Translations under genes and position numbers: made by a program
From: Nocardia mexicana NBRC 108244
GTDB taxonomy: Bacteria; Actinomycetota; Actinomycetes; Mycobacteriales; Mycobacteriaceae
NCBI RefSeq assembly: GCF_001613165.1
Contig: NZ_BDBV01000052.1
Location: 1 to 64,000 of the forward strand
Reading direction: 5' to 3'
Length of the DNA: 64,000 nt
The notes under the pieces: model-generated
Seen by the model: the letters and a program-made list of their open reading frames with translations, nothing else
Databases searched by the model: none
Told to the model about the DNA's origin: nothing
Part shown: in pieces, positions 1 through 8,788 of the stretch
How positions within the stretch are numbered: position 1 is the first letter of the stretch
Layout of the letters: the number at the start of each line of letters is the position of its first letter

Positions 1-218
1 GCGGGCTTCGAGGCCGAACTCTTCGATGCCGATCCTGTCGCGGTCTTCTTCGCCGCAGCCTTCTTGGCCGCGGTCTTCTTTGCCGGGGCCTTCTTCGCGG
101 CGGTCTTCTTCGCCGTGCGGGACTCGGCGGTCTTCCCGGCCGGAGCCCCGTCGGAATTCTCGGCGGGCGTACTGCGTGCTGACTTGCCCGCCTCCGGGGC
201 CGGGTCGGTATTCGTCAC
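1..218 (-). CDS. N-terminal part of an unidentified Lys/Ala-rich protein
   Basis: Only the first ~72 codons lie in the window; the gene continues past base 1. Read leftwards from a GTG at 218 preceded by GGGAGAG, it begins MTNTDPAPEAGKSA and then runs into repeated AKK/PAKK/AAKK units from about residue 37. Such basic tails occur on DNA- or RNA-binding actinobacterial proteins and as extensions on membrane or lipid enzymes, so the visible part does not identify the product. It diverges from the PucR regulator across a 152-base gap. Reading frame and start are seen; function is unknown. Confidence 0.6.
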   Translation of the reverse strand, partial: MTNTDPAPEAGKSARSTPAENSDGAPAGKTAESRTAKKTAAKKAPAKKTAAKKAAAKKTATGSASKSSASKP

Positions 219-370
219 GTTCTGCTCTCCCACGTGCGCTGCGTTGCGACTTTGTGAATCACTTCACTGAACTATGATCGTCACACAAGCGATATCGCGA
301 CTTCTTGGCCTTGACGGTCAATGGCCCCCGGGAGTTTTGTACTCTGAGAACAATTTTCGGAGGTACTCTC

Positions 371-1648
371 GTGACGATCGACGCGACCGGCGTGGTGGTG
401 CGGCAGTGGCTCGCGGATTTCGTCGCCGAAACGCTGCGCACCGAGACGCTCGAGCAGGTGGTACAGCGGCTGAACCGGGAGATCATCGGTCGCGTCCCGG
501 AACTCGCGGACCGTGACATGCGCCGCGACCTGGAGACCAGTACCCGGGCGCACGCGCTGGTCGTGCTGAGCGGCCTGACCCAGGACAAGCTGGACTATCC
601 GGTGCCCGAGCAGGCGCACGCCTTCGCGCGCACCATCGCGCGGCGCGGCCACGATCTGCGGCTGCTGCTGCGGGTCTATCACGTGGGCCAGGAGGCCGTG
701 CTCGAGTACATGACGGAGGTGCTCGAACAGCGTCGGCTGCCGCCGGAGACCGAACGTGCGACGCTGCTGCGCCTGTTCGACCGATCCATCCGCTGGATCA
801 GCACCTCGATCGAGGCGCTCACCGACACCTACATGGAGGAGCGTGAACGCGGGCTGCGCGCGGCGCTGAACCAGCGCACCGAGATCGTGCGGGCGCTGCT
901 GGCCGGGGAGGATCTGGATGCCGACCAGGCCACCGCCCGCCTCGGGTACCGCCTGGCACAGCGGCATCTCGCGTGCGTGCTGTGGACCGACGAGGATTCG
1001 GTCGCCGGTGCGCTGACGGCCGACGGCGATCCGGTACTGCCCGCGGCGCCGGGCGAGAGCGAGGCGCTGGGGCGGCTGGAACGGGTGGCCGCCCGGCTCG
1101 CGGGCGCGGTCGGCAACGGCGGGGTGCTGACGGTGCCGTCCGGCGCGGCCGCGCTGTGGGCGTGGATCGGAGTGGACGGCGACGCGGTCCCGGACGGCTC
1201 GGCAATGAGTGTCGAGCCCCCCGTACGGATCGCGGTCGGGACGCCCGCGGATCGGATCTCCGGGTTCCGGCAGAGCCATCGGGAGGCCGTCGCCGCCCGG
1301 CACGTCGCCGAGCGGGCGGTGCGCGCCGTCCCGCGGCTACTGCGCTATCCCGAGGTGGAGGTGGCCTATCTCGCCGGCGCGGACGAGGCGGCGATGCGGG
1401 CGCTGATCGACCGCGAACTCGGCGCGCTGGTGCGCCCGGATGCCGCTTCCGCCCGCCTGCGCGACACCCTGCACGCCTACCTGCGCTGCCACCGCAGTCC
1501 GGATGCCGCCGCGAAAAGGCTTGGGGTGCACAAGAACACGGTGCGCTACCGAATACAGCGAATCGAGGAGCTGCTCGGGCACCCGATCGAGCAGCGCAGC
1601 CTGCGACTGGAGATCGCACTGGACTGCGCGGCGATCTACGGGGTGTGA
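371..1648 (+). CDS. PucR-family transcriptional regulator
   Basis: A 425-residue regulator. The last ~60 residues contain the PucR C-terminal helix-turn-helix: a CHRSPDAAAKRLGVHKNTV stretch followed by RYRIQRIEELLG. The central part resembles the GGDEF-like domain common in this family, and the N-terminus is a helical sensor-like region. The GTG at 371 is preferred because TCGGAGG lies eight bases upstream; the longer in-frame extension to 305 has no ribosome binding site. It is divergent from the Lys/Ala-rich gene and convergent with the DUF2277 gene. PucR proteins usually control catabolism of small nitrogenous or aromatic compounds; the effector and targets here are unknown. Confidence 0.85.
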   Translation: MTIDATGVVVRQWLADFVAETLRTETLEQVVQRLNREIIGRVPELADRDMRRDLETSTRAHALVVLSGLTQDKLDYPVPEQAHAFARTIARRGHDLRLLLRVYHVGQEAVLEYMTEVLEQRRLPPETERATLLRLFDRSIRWISTSIEALTDTYMEERERGLRAALNQRTEIVRALLAGEDLDADQATARLGYRLAQRHLACVLWTDEDSVAGALTADGDPVLPAAPGESEALGRLERVAARLAGAVGNGGVLTVPSGAAALWAWIGVDGDAVPDGSAMSVEPPVRIAVGTPADRISGFRQSHREAVAARHVAERAVRAVPRLLRYPEVEVAYLAGADEAAMRALIDRELGALVRPDAASARLRDTLHAYLRCHRSPDAAAKRLGVHKNTVRYRIQRIEELLGHPIEQRSLRLEIALDCAAIYGV

Positions 1649-1656
1649 GCGGGCGG

Positions 1657-1890
1657 TCAGCGCAGGGGAGAGTCGGTGGTCGGCGGCAGGCCGCGGGTCG
1701 GCAGCTCCGCCAGCAGCGTGGTGGTCGCCGCGGCGATGGTGGCGACGGCCTTGTCGAAGGCGGGTTTCGTGGTGGACGACAGGCCGGACACACCACCGAC
1801 CTTCCGCACGTATTCCTGTGCGGCCGCGTAGATTTCCTGCTCGGTCGCGGGTGGCTCGAGCCCACGCAGGACGGTGATGTTTCTACTCAT
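1657..1890 (-). CDS. DUF2277 family small protein
   Basis: A 77-residue protein beginning MSRNITVLRGLEPPATEQEI and followed by a YVRKVGGV core. This is the DUF2277 signature (MCRNI.L...PPAT..EI..AA.QYVRK) found across actinobacteria; no biochemical role is established. Here the usual Cys at position 2 of the family is Ser. The gene is convergent with pucR, with only eight bases between the stop codons, so the two transcripts probably overlap. Confidence 0.8.
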   Translation of the reverse strand: MSRNITVLRGLEPPATEQEIYAAAQEYVRKVGGVSGLSSTTKPAFDKAVATIAAATTTLLAELPTRGLPPTTDSPLR

Positions 1891-2048
1891 GGCCAGAGAT
1901 TAGCCCTCGGTTCCGGCCCGCGACAGCGCAACAATCTACAGCTGTGAAAATTGTGTGCTGGGTTCTCGGGTGGCTACTGCGGCGAACCGCGACGCCGAAG
2001 GTGGCGCAATTCGACACGGCCCAGGATCCATGGGACACAATCGGAGGC

Positions 2049-2873
2049 ATGGCTGCCCGCGACGTGCCGACGCTGACCACCTTCCCCTACGAGGATCTGG
2101 ACCGGCGCGAGGAGGATCACTGGTCCGGTGCGCAGGTCTCCGACGACGAGCTGCGCGCGCTGTCGCTAGGCGCGTTCTACTCGGCGCGCTGGGATGCCTT
2201 CCACGATGCGCTGCTACTCGGTCCCGAGCGCGAGCATCCGATGGGCGACCGGCGTGAGCTGGCCATCGACACCCTCACCGGCGCCTGGGGCATCACCGAT
2301 GGCACCGAGGCGATGGCATCGATGGAGCAGTTGCTCGACGGCATGCACTCCCCGCTGTACGCGCTGGTGCACCCGCTGGTGACCACCGCGATCAATTCCC
2401 CCGAGCGGGACCGGTTCGGCGAGCGCGCCGACCGGCACCGCGCGTTCCTGCGGCAGGTCGGATCGTTCCGCGGCATGGACAATCCCGAGGCGCTGGTGCG
2501 CGATTACGACATCTGGTCGCAGGCGATCAAGCTCGGCCTCATCGACCACCTGGTGGAGCCGCTGCCCGCCGATATCGAGGCATGGGATCTGGCGCGCGTG
2601 GTGGCGGTGGCGCGGATGGCGTTCACCGCGGGGTACCTCGACGCCGAGGTCGCCTGGGACTACGTGATGCGGGCGCTGGCGCCCGCGCAGCGGCGCTACC
2701 GCAACTGGCGGCAGTTCGGCGACGCCTTCCTGACCGGCTGGACCTACTGGCAGGCATGCGAGGACCTGGCCGAACTCAAGTCGGGCGGGGTGGACCGGCG
2801 GCTGGAACTGGTTCGCCTGTGGATGCGGCCCACCAGCCCGTGGCGCCGCATCTCGCTGCAGCCCACCGAGTGA
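2049..2873 (+). CDS. DUF1266 domain protein
   Basis: A 274-residue cytoplasmic protein with the DUF1266 pattern: LSLGAFYSARWDAF early, WGI near residue 80, then YDIWSQAIKLGLI and a C-terminal W...GD.F..GW.YW block. Function is unknown. The frame is open back to a GTG at 1944, but that stretch uses codons poor in G/C at third positions, so the ATG at 2049 is preferred. A CACAAT hexamer ends seven bases before this ATG, which would fit a leaderless transcript; the adjacent GGAGG is too close to serve as a normal Shine-Dalgarno site. The stop codon overlaps a palindromic repeat. Confidence 0.75.
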   Translation: MAARDVPTLTTFPYEDLDRREEDHWSGAQVSDDELRALSLGAFYSARWDAFHDALLLGPEREHPMGDRRELAIDTLTGAWGITDGTEAMASMEQLLDGMHSPLYALVHPLVTTAINSPERDRFGERADRHRAFLRQVGSFRGMDNPEALVRDYDIWSQAIKLGLIDHLVEPLPADIEAWDLARVVAVARMAFTAGYLDAEVAWDYVMRALAPAQRRYRNWRQFGDAFLTGWTYWQACEDLAELKSGGVDRRLELVRLWMRPTSPWRRISLQPTE

Positions 2874-2901
2874 TTCCGGCCAAAAGCGCGCCGGAATGAC
2901 G
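2873..2901 (+). repeat. REP-like palindromic repeat, copy 1
   Basis: ATTCCGGCC-AAAAGCGC-GCCGGAATGACG, an inverted repeat whose arms are ATTCCGGC and GCCGGAAT. Related copies lie near 18604, 35384, 53768, 57933 and 58680. This copy begins on the last base of the DUF1266 stop codon. Confidence 0.75.
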
Positions 2902-2978
2902 AGGTGTCCGCGCGCGAATGACTAGAGGGCGTTCGCGCGCGCGAATGACAGAGGGCGTTCGCGCGCTCGAATGACGAA
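2902..2978. repeat. Short tandem repeat containing GAATGAC
   Basis: Three near-identical units of 26-27 bases, each holding a run of CG, then GAATGAC and AGAGGGCGTTC. GAATGAC starts at 2916, 2943 and 2969. The unit looks like an expansion of the right arm of the adjacent palindromic repeat. Confidence 0.7.
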
Positions 2979-3002
2979 GGCCCGCGCCGAATGGCGCGGG
3001 CC
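2979..3002. terminator. Hairpin terminator between convergent genes
   Basis: A perfect 10-bp stem, GGCCCGCGCC and GGCGCGGGCC, closes a GAAT loop and is followed by GGTTTCG. It sits between the ends of the convergent DUF1266 gene and the PH-like gene, so it could act in both directions. The U-tract is weak. Confidence 0.6.
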
Positions 3003-3020
3003 GGTTTCGTCCTGTGGCGT

Positions 3021-3941
3021 TCAGTCCGGCAGGGAGCGGAGGATGCCCCGGCCGTAGCGCTGGAACTGGGCGTCGTCGACCATGCCGAGCGAGTGCCGCT
3101 CGACCAGCAGCTCCCATTCCGAATACAGCTGCGACACACCGGGATCCGGCGGTGCGACGGCACCGTCAGCGGATTCGCGCTGGATCGCGAAGGTGAGCGC
3201 GCCCACGACCCGGTCGGTATCGGCGCGGTCGACGCCGGTGAAGTGCAGCGTGGCATTGCCGTCGGTGACGTCGACGCCGTATTCGCCGGTGGTGTCGGAG
3301 TCGTCGGTCAGCCGTGCGGACAGCAGCGCCCCGACGGGCATCTCGTAGGCGTAGCGGGCGGCCGAGCCGACGGAGACGAACAACATCCGCCCGGTGGTGA
3401 CCGCCAGCAGCCCGCGGCCGCGCCCGGTCGGTGGCTCGGCACTGACCAGTGCGGCCTCCAGCGCGAACTCCTCGGGCGTGACCAGCCGGTGCAGTGCCGC
3501 GATCGCCGAGCGGGCCTCGCGCCGCGGCGCCATCCGGCGCACGGCGCGATCCACATCGGCGCGGGAGGGGCCGGACTTGCCCCAGGCGGGGGCGGGAGGT
3601 GTGAGATCCGGCATGGACATGTCGATGCGCTGGGTCGCCACGATCTGGGCGTTGATCCGCTCCACGATCACGGTGGCGGCCGGCACGTCGTGCTCCGCGA
3701 TCAGCACCGGGAGCGGGGTGCGGTCGGCGGGAATGCCGGTCAGTAGCGAGGTGGGGTACCGCAGATAGATTTCGATGACGACGGCGTCGTCGGTGCGCCG
3801 GTTCAGCCTGACCTTGAGCAGATCGGAGATCGGCACGTCGAGCACGCGCTCGCCGTCGGTCCCGCCGGGGCGCAGCACCTGCAGGCGCCCGCCGCCATGA
3901 CGCAGAATCGCTGTGGGTGTCCGTAGCTCGACTATGTCCAT
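3021..3941 (-). CDS. Hypothetical protein with two PH-like domains and a SHOCT-like tail
   Basis: A 306-residue protein starting MDIVELRTPTAILRHGGGRL. Residues ~1-90 and ~160-255 look like two beta-rich PH-type modules; the second contains GRGLLAVTTGRMLFVSVG, typical of bacterial PH-like (bPH) domains. The last ~30 residues (LYSEWELLVERHSLGMV..) resemble a SHOCT-type short helical tail. The ATG at 3941 has AGGGGG immediately upstream; an open frame continues to 4301 but lacks a credible start. It diverges from ftsH across 313 bases. Role unknown; these modules are usually linked to membranes or protein oligomerisation. Confidence 0.7.
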   Translation of the reverse strand: MDIVELRTPTAILRHGGGRLQVLRPGGTDGERVLDVPISDLLKVRLNRRTDDAVVIEIYLRYPTSLLTGIPADRTPLPVLIAEHDVPAATVIVERINAQIVATQRIDMSMPDLTPPAPAWGKSGPSRADVDRAVRRMAPRREARSAIAALHRLVTPEEFALEAALVSAEPPTGRGRGLLAVTTGRMLFVSVGSAARYAYEMPVGALLSARLTDDSDTTGEYGVDVTDGNATLHFTGVDRADTDRVVGALTFAIQRESADGAVAPPDPGVSQLYSEWELLVERHSLGMVDDAQFQRYGRGILRSLPD

Positions 3942-4254
3942 ACCCCCTGCGCTTGTTGTGTCGTCGCTCACAATAGGACGTGCATGCCATGATTGTTGCC
4001 ACTCGGGTAGACACCCACAGGTGTCGGGCCCGGGAGGACGGGAACCACCTGCGTTCTCCGACCGTTTACTACCTGAACTGCCATCAGCTGCCGAACTGCG
4101 CGATGTATCGAGTAGACCGTACGCGGTAACGTGGCTTGTCCGCATCCGTTCCGCCGGACCCGGCCGGGATTCGGAATGGTTACGGCCAACGCTCGACGCA
4201 TCGTAGGCACGCACCGGAATTACCGGAAAGGACTGGCCCGCCGGCCGACGCTCT
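3942..4254. other. Intergenic region upstream of ftsH
   Basis: This 313-base divergent gap holds no convincing gene. TAACGT at about 4127-4132 is a possible -10 element for ftsH, and a GGAAAGGA tract lies about 22 bases before the ftsH ATG. No clear operator or riboswitch is seen. Confidence 0.4.
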
Positions 4255-6669
4255 ATGAACCGCAAGACAGTGTTTCGCAACCTGGCCATAGTCGCGGGCA
4301 TCCTGCTCGTGATCTATCTGGTCAGCTACTTCAGCAACGACACGCGCGGCTGGAAGAACGTCGATACCTCGGTGGCGCTCACCCAGCTGCAGGACAAGCC
4401 CAACGTCAAGCAGGTCCAGATCGATGACAAGGAACAGCAGCTGCGCATCACCCTGAACAAGGGCAACGATGCGACCGGCGGCCAGACCCAGATCATCGCC
4501 AAGTACCCCGGTGGCAGCGAGGTCTCCGCCCAGGTGCTCAAGGATGTGCAGGACTCGGGCGCGCCCTACAACACCTCGGTCAAGCAGGACAGCTGGTTCA
4601 CCCAGATATTGCTGTTCGTGCTGCCGATGGTGATCCTGCTCGGCCTGTTCGTCTTCGTGATGGCGCGCATGCAGGGCGGTGGCCGCGGCGGCATGATGGG
4701 CTTCGGCAAGTCCAAGGCCAAACAGCTGTCCAAGGACATGCCCAAGACCACGTTCGCGGACGTGGCCGGCGCCGACGAGGCGGTCGAGGAGCTCTACGAG
4801 ATCAAGGACTTCCTGCAGAATCCGGCGCGCTACCAGGCGCTGGGCGCGAAGATCCCGAAGGGCGTCCTGCTGTACGGCCCGCCCGGTACCGGTAAGACGC
4901 TGCTGGCTCGGGCGGTGGCCGGCGAGGCCGGGGTGCCGTTCTTCACGATCTCCGGTTCGGATTTCGTCGAAATGTTCGTGGGTGTCGGCGCGTCGCGCGT
5001 GCGCGACCTGTTCGACCAGGCCAAGCAGAACAGCCCCTGCATCATCTTCGTCGACGAGATCGACGCGGTCGGCCGCCAGCGCGGCGCGGGCCTCGGCGGC
5101 GGTCACGACGAGCGCGAGCAGACGCTGAACCAGCTGCTGGTCGAGATGGACGGCTTCGGCGACCGCACCGGTGTGATCATCATCGCGGCCACCAACCGCC
5201 CCGACATCCTGGACCCGGCGCTGCTGCGTCCCGGCCGTTTCGACCGCCAGATCCCGGTCAGCAACCCGGATCTCGCGGGCCGGCGCGCCATCCTGCGCGT
5301 GCATTCGTCGGGTAAGCCGATCGCGCCCGACGCCGACCTGGACGGGCTGGCCAAGCGCACCGTCGGCATGTCCGGCGCCGATCTGGCCAACGTCATCAAC
5401 GAGGCCGCGCTGCTGACCGCGCGCGAGCACGGCAACGTGATCACCGGCCCCGCGCTCGAGGAGTCGGTGGACCGCGTGATCGGCGGCCCGCGCCGCAAGA
5501 GCCGCATCATCAGCGAGCACGAGAAGAAGATCACGGCCTACCACGAGGGCGGTCACGCCCTGGCCGCCTGGGCGATGCCCGATATCGAGCCGGTCTACAA
5601 GGTGACGATCCTGGCCCGCGGCCGCACCGGCGGCCACGCCATGACCGTGCCCGAGGACGACAAGGGCCTGATGACCCGCTCGGAGATGATCTCCCGGCTG
5701 GTCATGGCGATGGGCGGCCGCGCGGCCGAGGAACTGGTGTTCCACGAGCCCACCACCGGCGCGTCCTCCGATATCGACCAGGCCACCAAGATCGCCCGCG
5801 CGATGGTCACCGAATACGGCATGAGCGCGCGGCTGGGCGCGGTCCGCTACGGCCAGGAACAGGGCGACCCGTTCCTGGGCCGCACGATGGGCACCAGCCC
5901 GGACTACTCGCACGAGGTCGCCCGCGAGATCGATGAGGAGGTGCGCAACCTGATCGAGGCCGCGCACACCGAGGCCTGGGCGATCCTCAACGACTACCGC
6001 GACGAGCTGGACTCGCTGGCCACCGCGCTGCTCGAGCGCGAGACGCTGCACCGCAAGGACCTCGAGGAGGTGCTGTCGACCGTCGACAAGCGGCCGCAGA
6101 TCACGGCGTTCAACGACTTCGGCAACCGCGTTCCGTCGGATCGGCCGCCGGTGAAGACCCCGCGCGAGCTGGCCGCCGAGCGCGGCGAGCCGTGGCCGGA
6201 CGAGCAGGAGGAGGCGGTCAAGAAGGCCGCCGTACAACCGGTTCCGGCCAACGGCTATCCGCCGGAGCCCGGCCATCAGGCCGCGCAGCCGGGTTACGGA
6301 TATCCGGCGCCGCAGCCGAGCGGCTACCCGCAGCCCGGCGGTTCCGGGCCCGCGTATCCGCGCCAGGGCGGCGGCACGCACGGTTCGCGGCCCGATTACG
6401 GCGCCCCGGCCGGATGGTCGGCGCCGGGTTGGCCGCCGCAGGAGGAGCAGTCCGGTCGGCAGCCGGGCCCCGGTGCGCCGGGCCCGGGATACGGCGGCGC
6501 GCAGGGTCAAGGTGGCGCGCCGGGACAGGGCGGTTGGGCGCCGGCGGGTGGCCAGCGTTACGGCCGTCCCGGGTGGAACCAGCCGGGCGATCCGGAGGGG
6601 CCGGGCTACGGCCGGCCCAACGGCGAGGGCGAGGGCAGCGAATGGGACGGACCGAACGGCCGGCACTGA
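4255..6669 (+). CDS. ftsH: ATP-dependent zinc metalloprotease FtsH
   Basis: Membrane-bound AAA+ protease that extracts and degrades membrane and soluble proteins as a hexamer. The 804 residues show two membrane helices (~9-26 and ~115-138) flanking a short extracytoplasmic segment. The AAA module follows, with Walker A GPPGTGKT at 208-215, Walker B FVDEIDAVG and the second region of homology TNRPDILDPALLRPGRFD. The protease domain has HEGGH at 430-434, whose two His bind zinc. The last ~150 residues are a Pro/Gly/Tyr/Gln-rich tail, common in actinobacterial FtsH and absent from E. coli. It heads the run leading into folE, as in M. tuberculosis. Confidence 0.97.
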   Translation: MNRKTVFRNLAIVAGILLVIYLVSYFSNDTRGWKNVDTSVALTQLQDKPNVKQVQIDDKEQQLRITLNKGNDATGGQTQIIAKYPGGSEVSAQVLKDVQDSGAPYNTSVKQDSWFTQILLFVLPMVILLGLFVFVMARMQGGGRGGMMGFGKSKAKQLSKDMPKTTFADVAGADEAVEELYEIKDFLQNPARYQALGAKIPKGVLLYGPPGTGKTLLARAVAGEAGVPFFTISGSDFVEMFVGVGASRVRDLFDQAKQNSPCIIFVDEIDAVGRQRGAGLGGGHDEREQTLNQLLVEMDGFGDRTGVIIIAATNRPDILDPALLRPGRFDRQIPVSNPDLAGRRAILRVHSSGKPIAPDADLDGLAKRTVGMSGADLANVINEAALLTAREHGNVITGPALEESVDRVIGGPRRKSRIISEHEKKITAYHEGGHALAAWAMPDIEPVYKVTILARGRTGGHAMTVPEDDKGLMTRSEMISRLVMAMGGRAAEELVFHEPTTGASSDIDQATKIARAMVTEYGMSARLGAVRYGQEQGDPFLGRTMGTSPDYSHEVAREIDEEVRNLIEAAHTEAWAILNDYRDELDSLATALLERETLHRKDLEEVLSTVDKRPQITAFNDFGNRVPSDRPPVKTPRELAAERGEPWPDEQEEAVKKAAVQPVPANGYPPEPGHQAAQPGYGYPAPQPSGYPQPGGSGPAYPRQGGGTHGSRPDYGAPAGWSAPGWPPQEEQSGRQPGPGAPGPGYGGAQGQGGAPGQGGWAPAGGQRYGRPGWNQPGDPEGPGYGRPNGEGEGSEWDGPNGRH

Positions 6670-6800
6670 TCGCCCTGTGATTAGGCTCGAGGTACGGGGT
6701 GCCGAGGAATTGCCGGTGCCCCGGTCGCGTTCGAGGCTAGAGGGCCGCGACCCGCACTGCCGGGCGCGATTGATGACTTGAGTTGTGGAGGTGTCCTCGA

Positions 6801-7469
6801 GTGTCGGTCAACAACCGTGCCGTTGCCGAATCCGACGCGTCGTCCGTGGTCGCGGAGGACTTCGAGTCCGCCGTGAGCCCGGTCGCCCTGGACACCGGCC
6901 GCCCCTTCGACCAGGACCGCGCCGAGGCGGCCGTCCGGGAACTGCTGCTGGCGGTCGGTGAGAACCCCGACCGCCCGGGCCTGGCCGATACCCCTGCCCG
7001 CGTCGCCCGTGCCTATCGGGAGATGTTCGCGGGCCTGTACACCGAGCCCGACTCGGTACTGAACACCACGTTCGACGAGGGACACCAGGAACTCGTGCTG
7101 GTGCGCGACATCCCGCTGTACTCGACGTGCGAACACCATCTGGTCTCGTTCCACGGTGTCGCGCACGTCGGGTACATCCCCGGTCCGCACGGTCGCGTCA
7201 CCGGGCTGTCGAAGCTGGCCCGGCTGGTGGACCTGTACGCCAAGCGGCCGCAGGTCCAGGAGCGACTGACCAGCCAGATCGCCGATGCGGTGATGCGCAA
7301 GCTGGATCCGCGCGGGGCGATCGTGGTGGTCGAGGCCGAGCATCTGTGCATGGCGATGCGCGGCATCCGCAAGCCCGGCGCCAGCACGACCACCTCCGCC
7401 GTGCGCGGTCTGCTACAGACCAGCGCGTCCTCCCGCGCGGAGGCACTCGATCTGATTCTGCGGAAGTGA
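6801..7469 (+). CDS. folE: GTP cyclohydrolase I
   Basis: First enzyme of folate synthesis: GTP to 7,8-dihydroneopterin triphosphate plus formate. The 222-residue protein has an ~35-residue variable N-terminus followed by the family core. Zinc ligands are C110 and H113 (STCEHHLVSF) and C183 (LCMAMRG). The GTG at 6801 is chosen because TGGAGGTG lies about nine bases upstream; the open frame reaches 6783 without a better signal. Its TGA overlaps the folP start by four bases (GTGA), so folE-folP-folB are translationally coupled. Confidence 0.96.
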   Translation: MSVNNRAVAESDASSVVAEDFESAVSPVALDTGRPFDQDRAEAAVRELLLAVGENPDRPGLADTPARVARAYREMFAGLYTEPDSVLNTTFDEGHQELVLVRDIPLYSTCEHHLVSFHGVAHVGYIPGPHGRVTGLSKLARLVDLYAKRPQVQERLTSQIADAVMRKLDPRGAIVVVEAEHLCMAMRGIRKPGASTTTSAVRGLLQTSASSRAEALDLILRK

Positions 7470-8362
7470 GTGAGCGTGCCGTGTCCGGACTGACGCAGCT
7501 CCCGCAACCGCGCGGGGGGCGTTCCTGCGTGGTGATGGGCGTCGTCAACGTCACCAGCGACTCGTTCTCCGACGGCGGGCGCTATCTGGATCCGGGGCTG
7601 GCCATCGCGCACGGTGTGCGGCTGTACGAGGCCGGTGCGGACATCATCGATGTGGGCGGCGAATCGACCCGCCCGGGCGCGGTCCGCATCGACCCGCAGA
7701 TCGAGGCGGACCGGGTGGTTCCGGTGATCCGTGGCCTGGTCGCGGCCGGGGTGCCGACCAGCGTGGACACCATGCGGGCGGGCGTCGCCGAGGCGGCCGC
7801 CGCGGCGGGCGTTTCGGTGGTCAACGACGTCTCGGGTGGCCGGGCGGACCCGGACATGGTGAAGGTGGTTGCGGCGGCGGAGATTCCGTGGATTCTCATG
7901 CACTGGCGCGCGGCCGCCGACTACCGGCACACCGGCCCCGCCGAACATTACGACGACGTGGTCTCCGAGGTGCGCGAGGAGCTGTCGATCCAGGTGGATC
8001 TCGCCATGTCCGCGGGCGTGCACCCGAGCCGCCTGGTGCTCGATCCCGGCCTGGGTTTCGCCAAGAACGCCGCGCACGACTGGGCCCTGCTGGGCGCCCT
8101 CCCCGAACTGACCGCCCAGGGGCTGCCGGTGCTGATCGGCGCCTCCCGCAAGCGGTTCCTCGGTGCGCTCCTGGCCGACGCGGGCGACGGGACCCCGCGC
8201 CCACCCGACGGCCGCGAGGTCGCGACGGCCACGGTGTCGGCGCTGGCGGCCCTGCACGGCGCGTGGGGTGTGCGAGTGCACGACGTGCGGTCCTCGCTGG
8301 ACGCGATCGCGGTGACGGATGCCTGGCGGCGGGCCGCCGGCGAGAGACAGGGGCGCGAGTGA
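7466..8362 (+). CDS. folP: Dihydropteroate synthase
   Basis: Condenses 6-hydroxymethyl-dihydropterin diphosphate with p-aminobenzoate; this is the sulfonamide target. The 298-residue TIM barrel shows GVVNVTSDSFSDGG (the family usually has NVTPDSF), DVGGESTRPGA for the pterin site, SVDTMRAGV, NDVSGG, DPGLGFAK and the late IGASRKRF. GTG at 7466 overlaps the folE stop and gives the expected N-terminus. Its own TGA overlaps the folB GTG by four bases. Confidence 0.96.
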   Translation: MSERAVSGLTQLPQPRGGRSCVVMGVVNVTSDSFSDGGRYLDPGLAIAHGVRLYEAGADIIDVGGESTRPGAVRIDPQIEADRVVPVIRGLVAAGVPTSVDTMRAGVAEAAAAAGVSVVNDVSGGRADPDMVKVVAAAEIPWILMHWRAAADYRHTGPAEHYDDVVSEVREELSIQVDLAMSAGVHPSRLVLDPGLGFAKNAAHDWALLGALPELTAQGLPVLIGASRKRFLGALLADAGDGTPRPPDGREVATATVSALAALHGAWGVRVHDVRSSLDAIAVTDAWRRAAGERQGRE

Positions 8363-8754
8363 GTTCCGACCGCATCGAGCTGCGCGGGCTGCGCGCCTAC
8401 GGTCACCACGGCTGCTTCGACTTCGAGCGCCGCGACGGCCAGGAATTCGTCGTCGACATCACCCTGTGGATGGATTTCGCATCGGCCGCGAAATCCGACG
8501 ATCTGGACGACACGGTGGACTACGGCGCGCTGGCCGGTCGCGCGGTGGCGATCGTGACGGGCGAGCCGCGCAACCTGATCGAGACGGTGGTCTCCGAGAT
8601 CGCCGACGACGTGATGACCGATCCCCGCGTCGCCGCCGCCGAGGTGGTTGTGCACAAGCCGTCGGCGCCGATCCCGCACACCTTCGCCGATGTGCGGGTG
8701 GTCGCGACTCGCGGCCGCACCGATACCCGATCCGGAGCGGTATCGGACGGATGA
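8359..8754 (+). CDS. folB: Dihydroneopterin aldolase
   Basis: Cleaves 7,8-dihydroneopterin to 6-hydroxymethyl-dihydropterin and glycolaldehyde. The 131-residue protein starts MSSDRIELRGLRAYGHHGCF, with the family YG.HG motif at 14-18, EN/ER-type EFVVDI, and the conserved Lys (K100) in VVHKPSAPIP. The GTG start overlaps the folP stop. It lies 34 bases ahead of folK in the same operon. Confidence 0.94.
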   Translation: MSSDRIELRGLRAYGHHGCFDFERRDGQEFVVDITLWMDFASAAKSDDLDDTVDYGALAGRAVAIVTGEPRNLIETVVSEIADDVMTDPRVAAAEVVVHKPSAPIPHTFADVRVVATRGRTDTRSGAVSDG

Positions 8755-8788
8755 GTGTGCCGGAGTGGAAGATTCGTGAGGTGGGGGT

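Noticed and set aside
2902..2978. CRISPR array
   Set aside because: The units are contiguous tandem repeats of 26-27 bases without unique spacers, and no cas genes are present.
4180..6666. An 828-codon minus-strand frame opposite ftsH
   Set aside because: Antisense shadow of ftsH; the product is Arg/His/Leu-rich with no domain.
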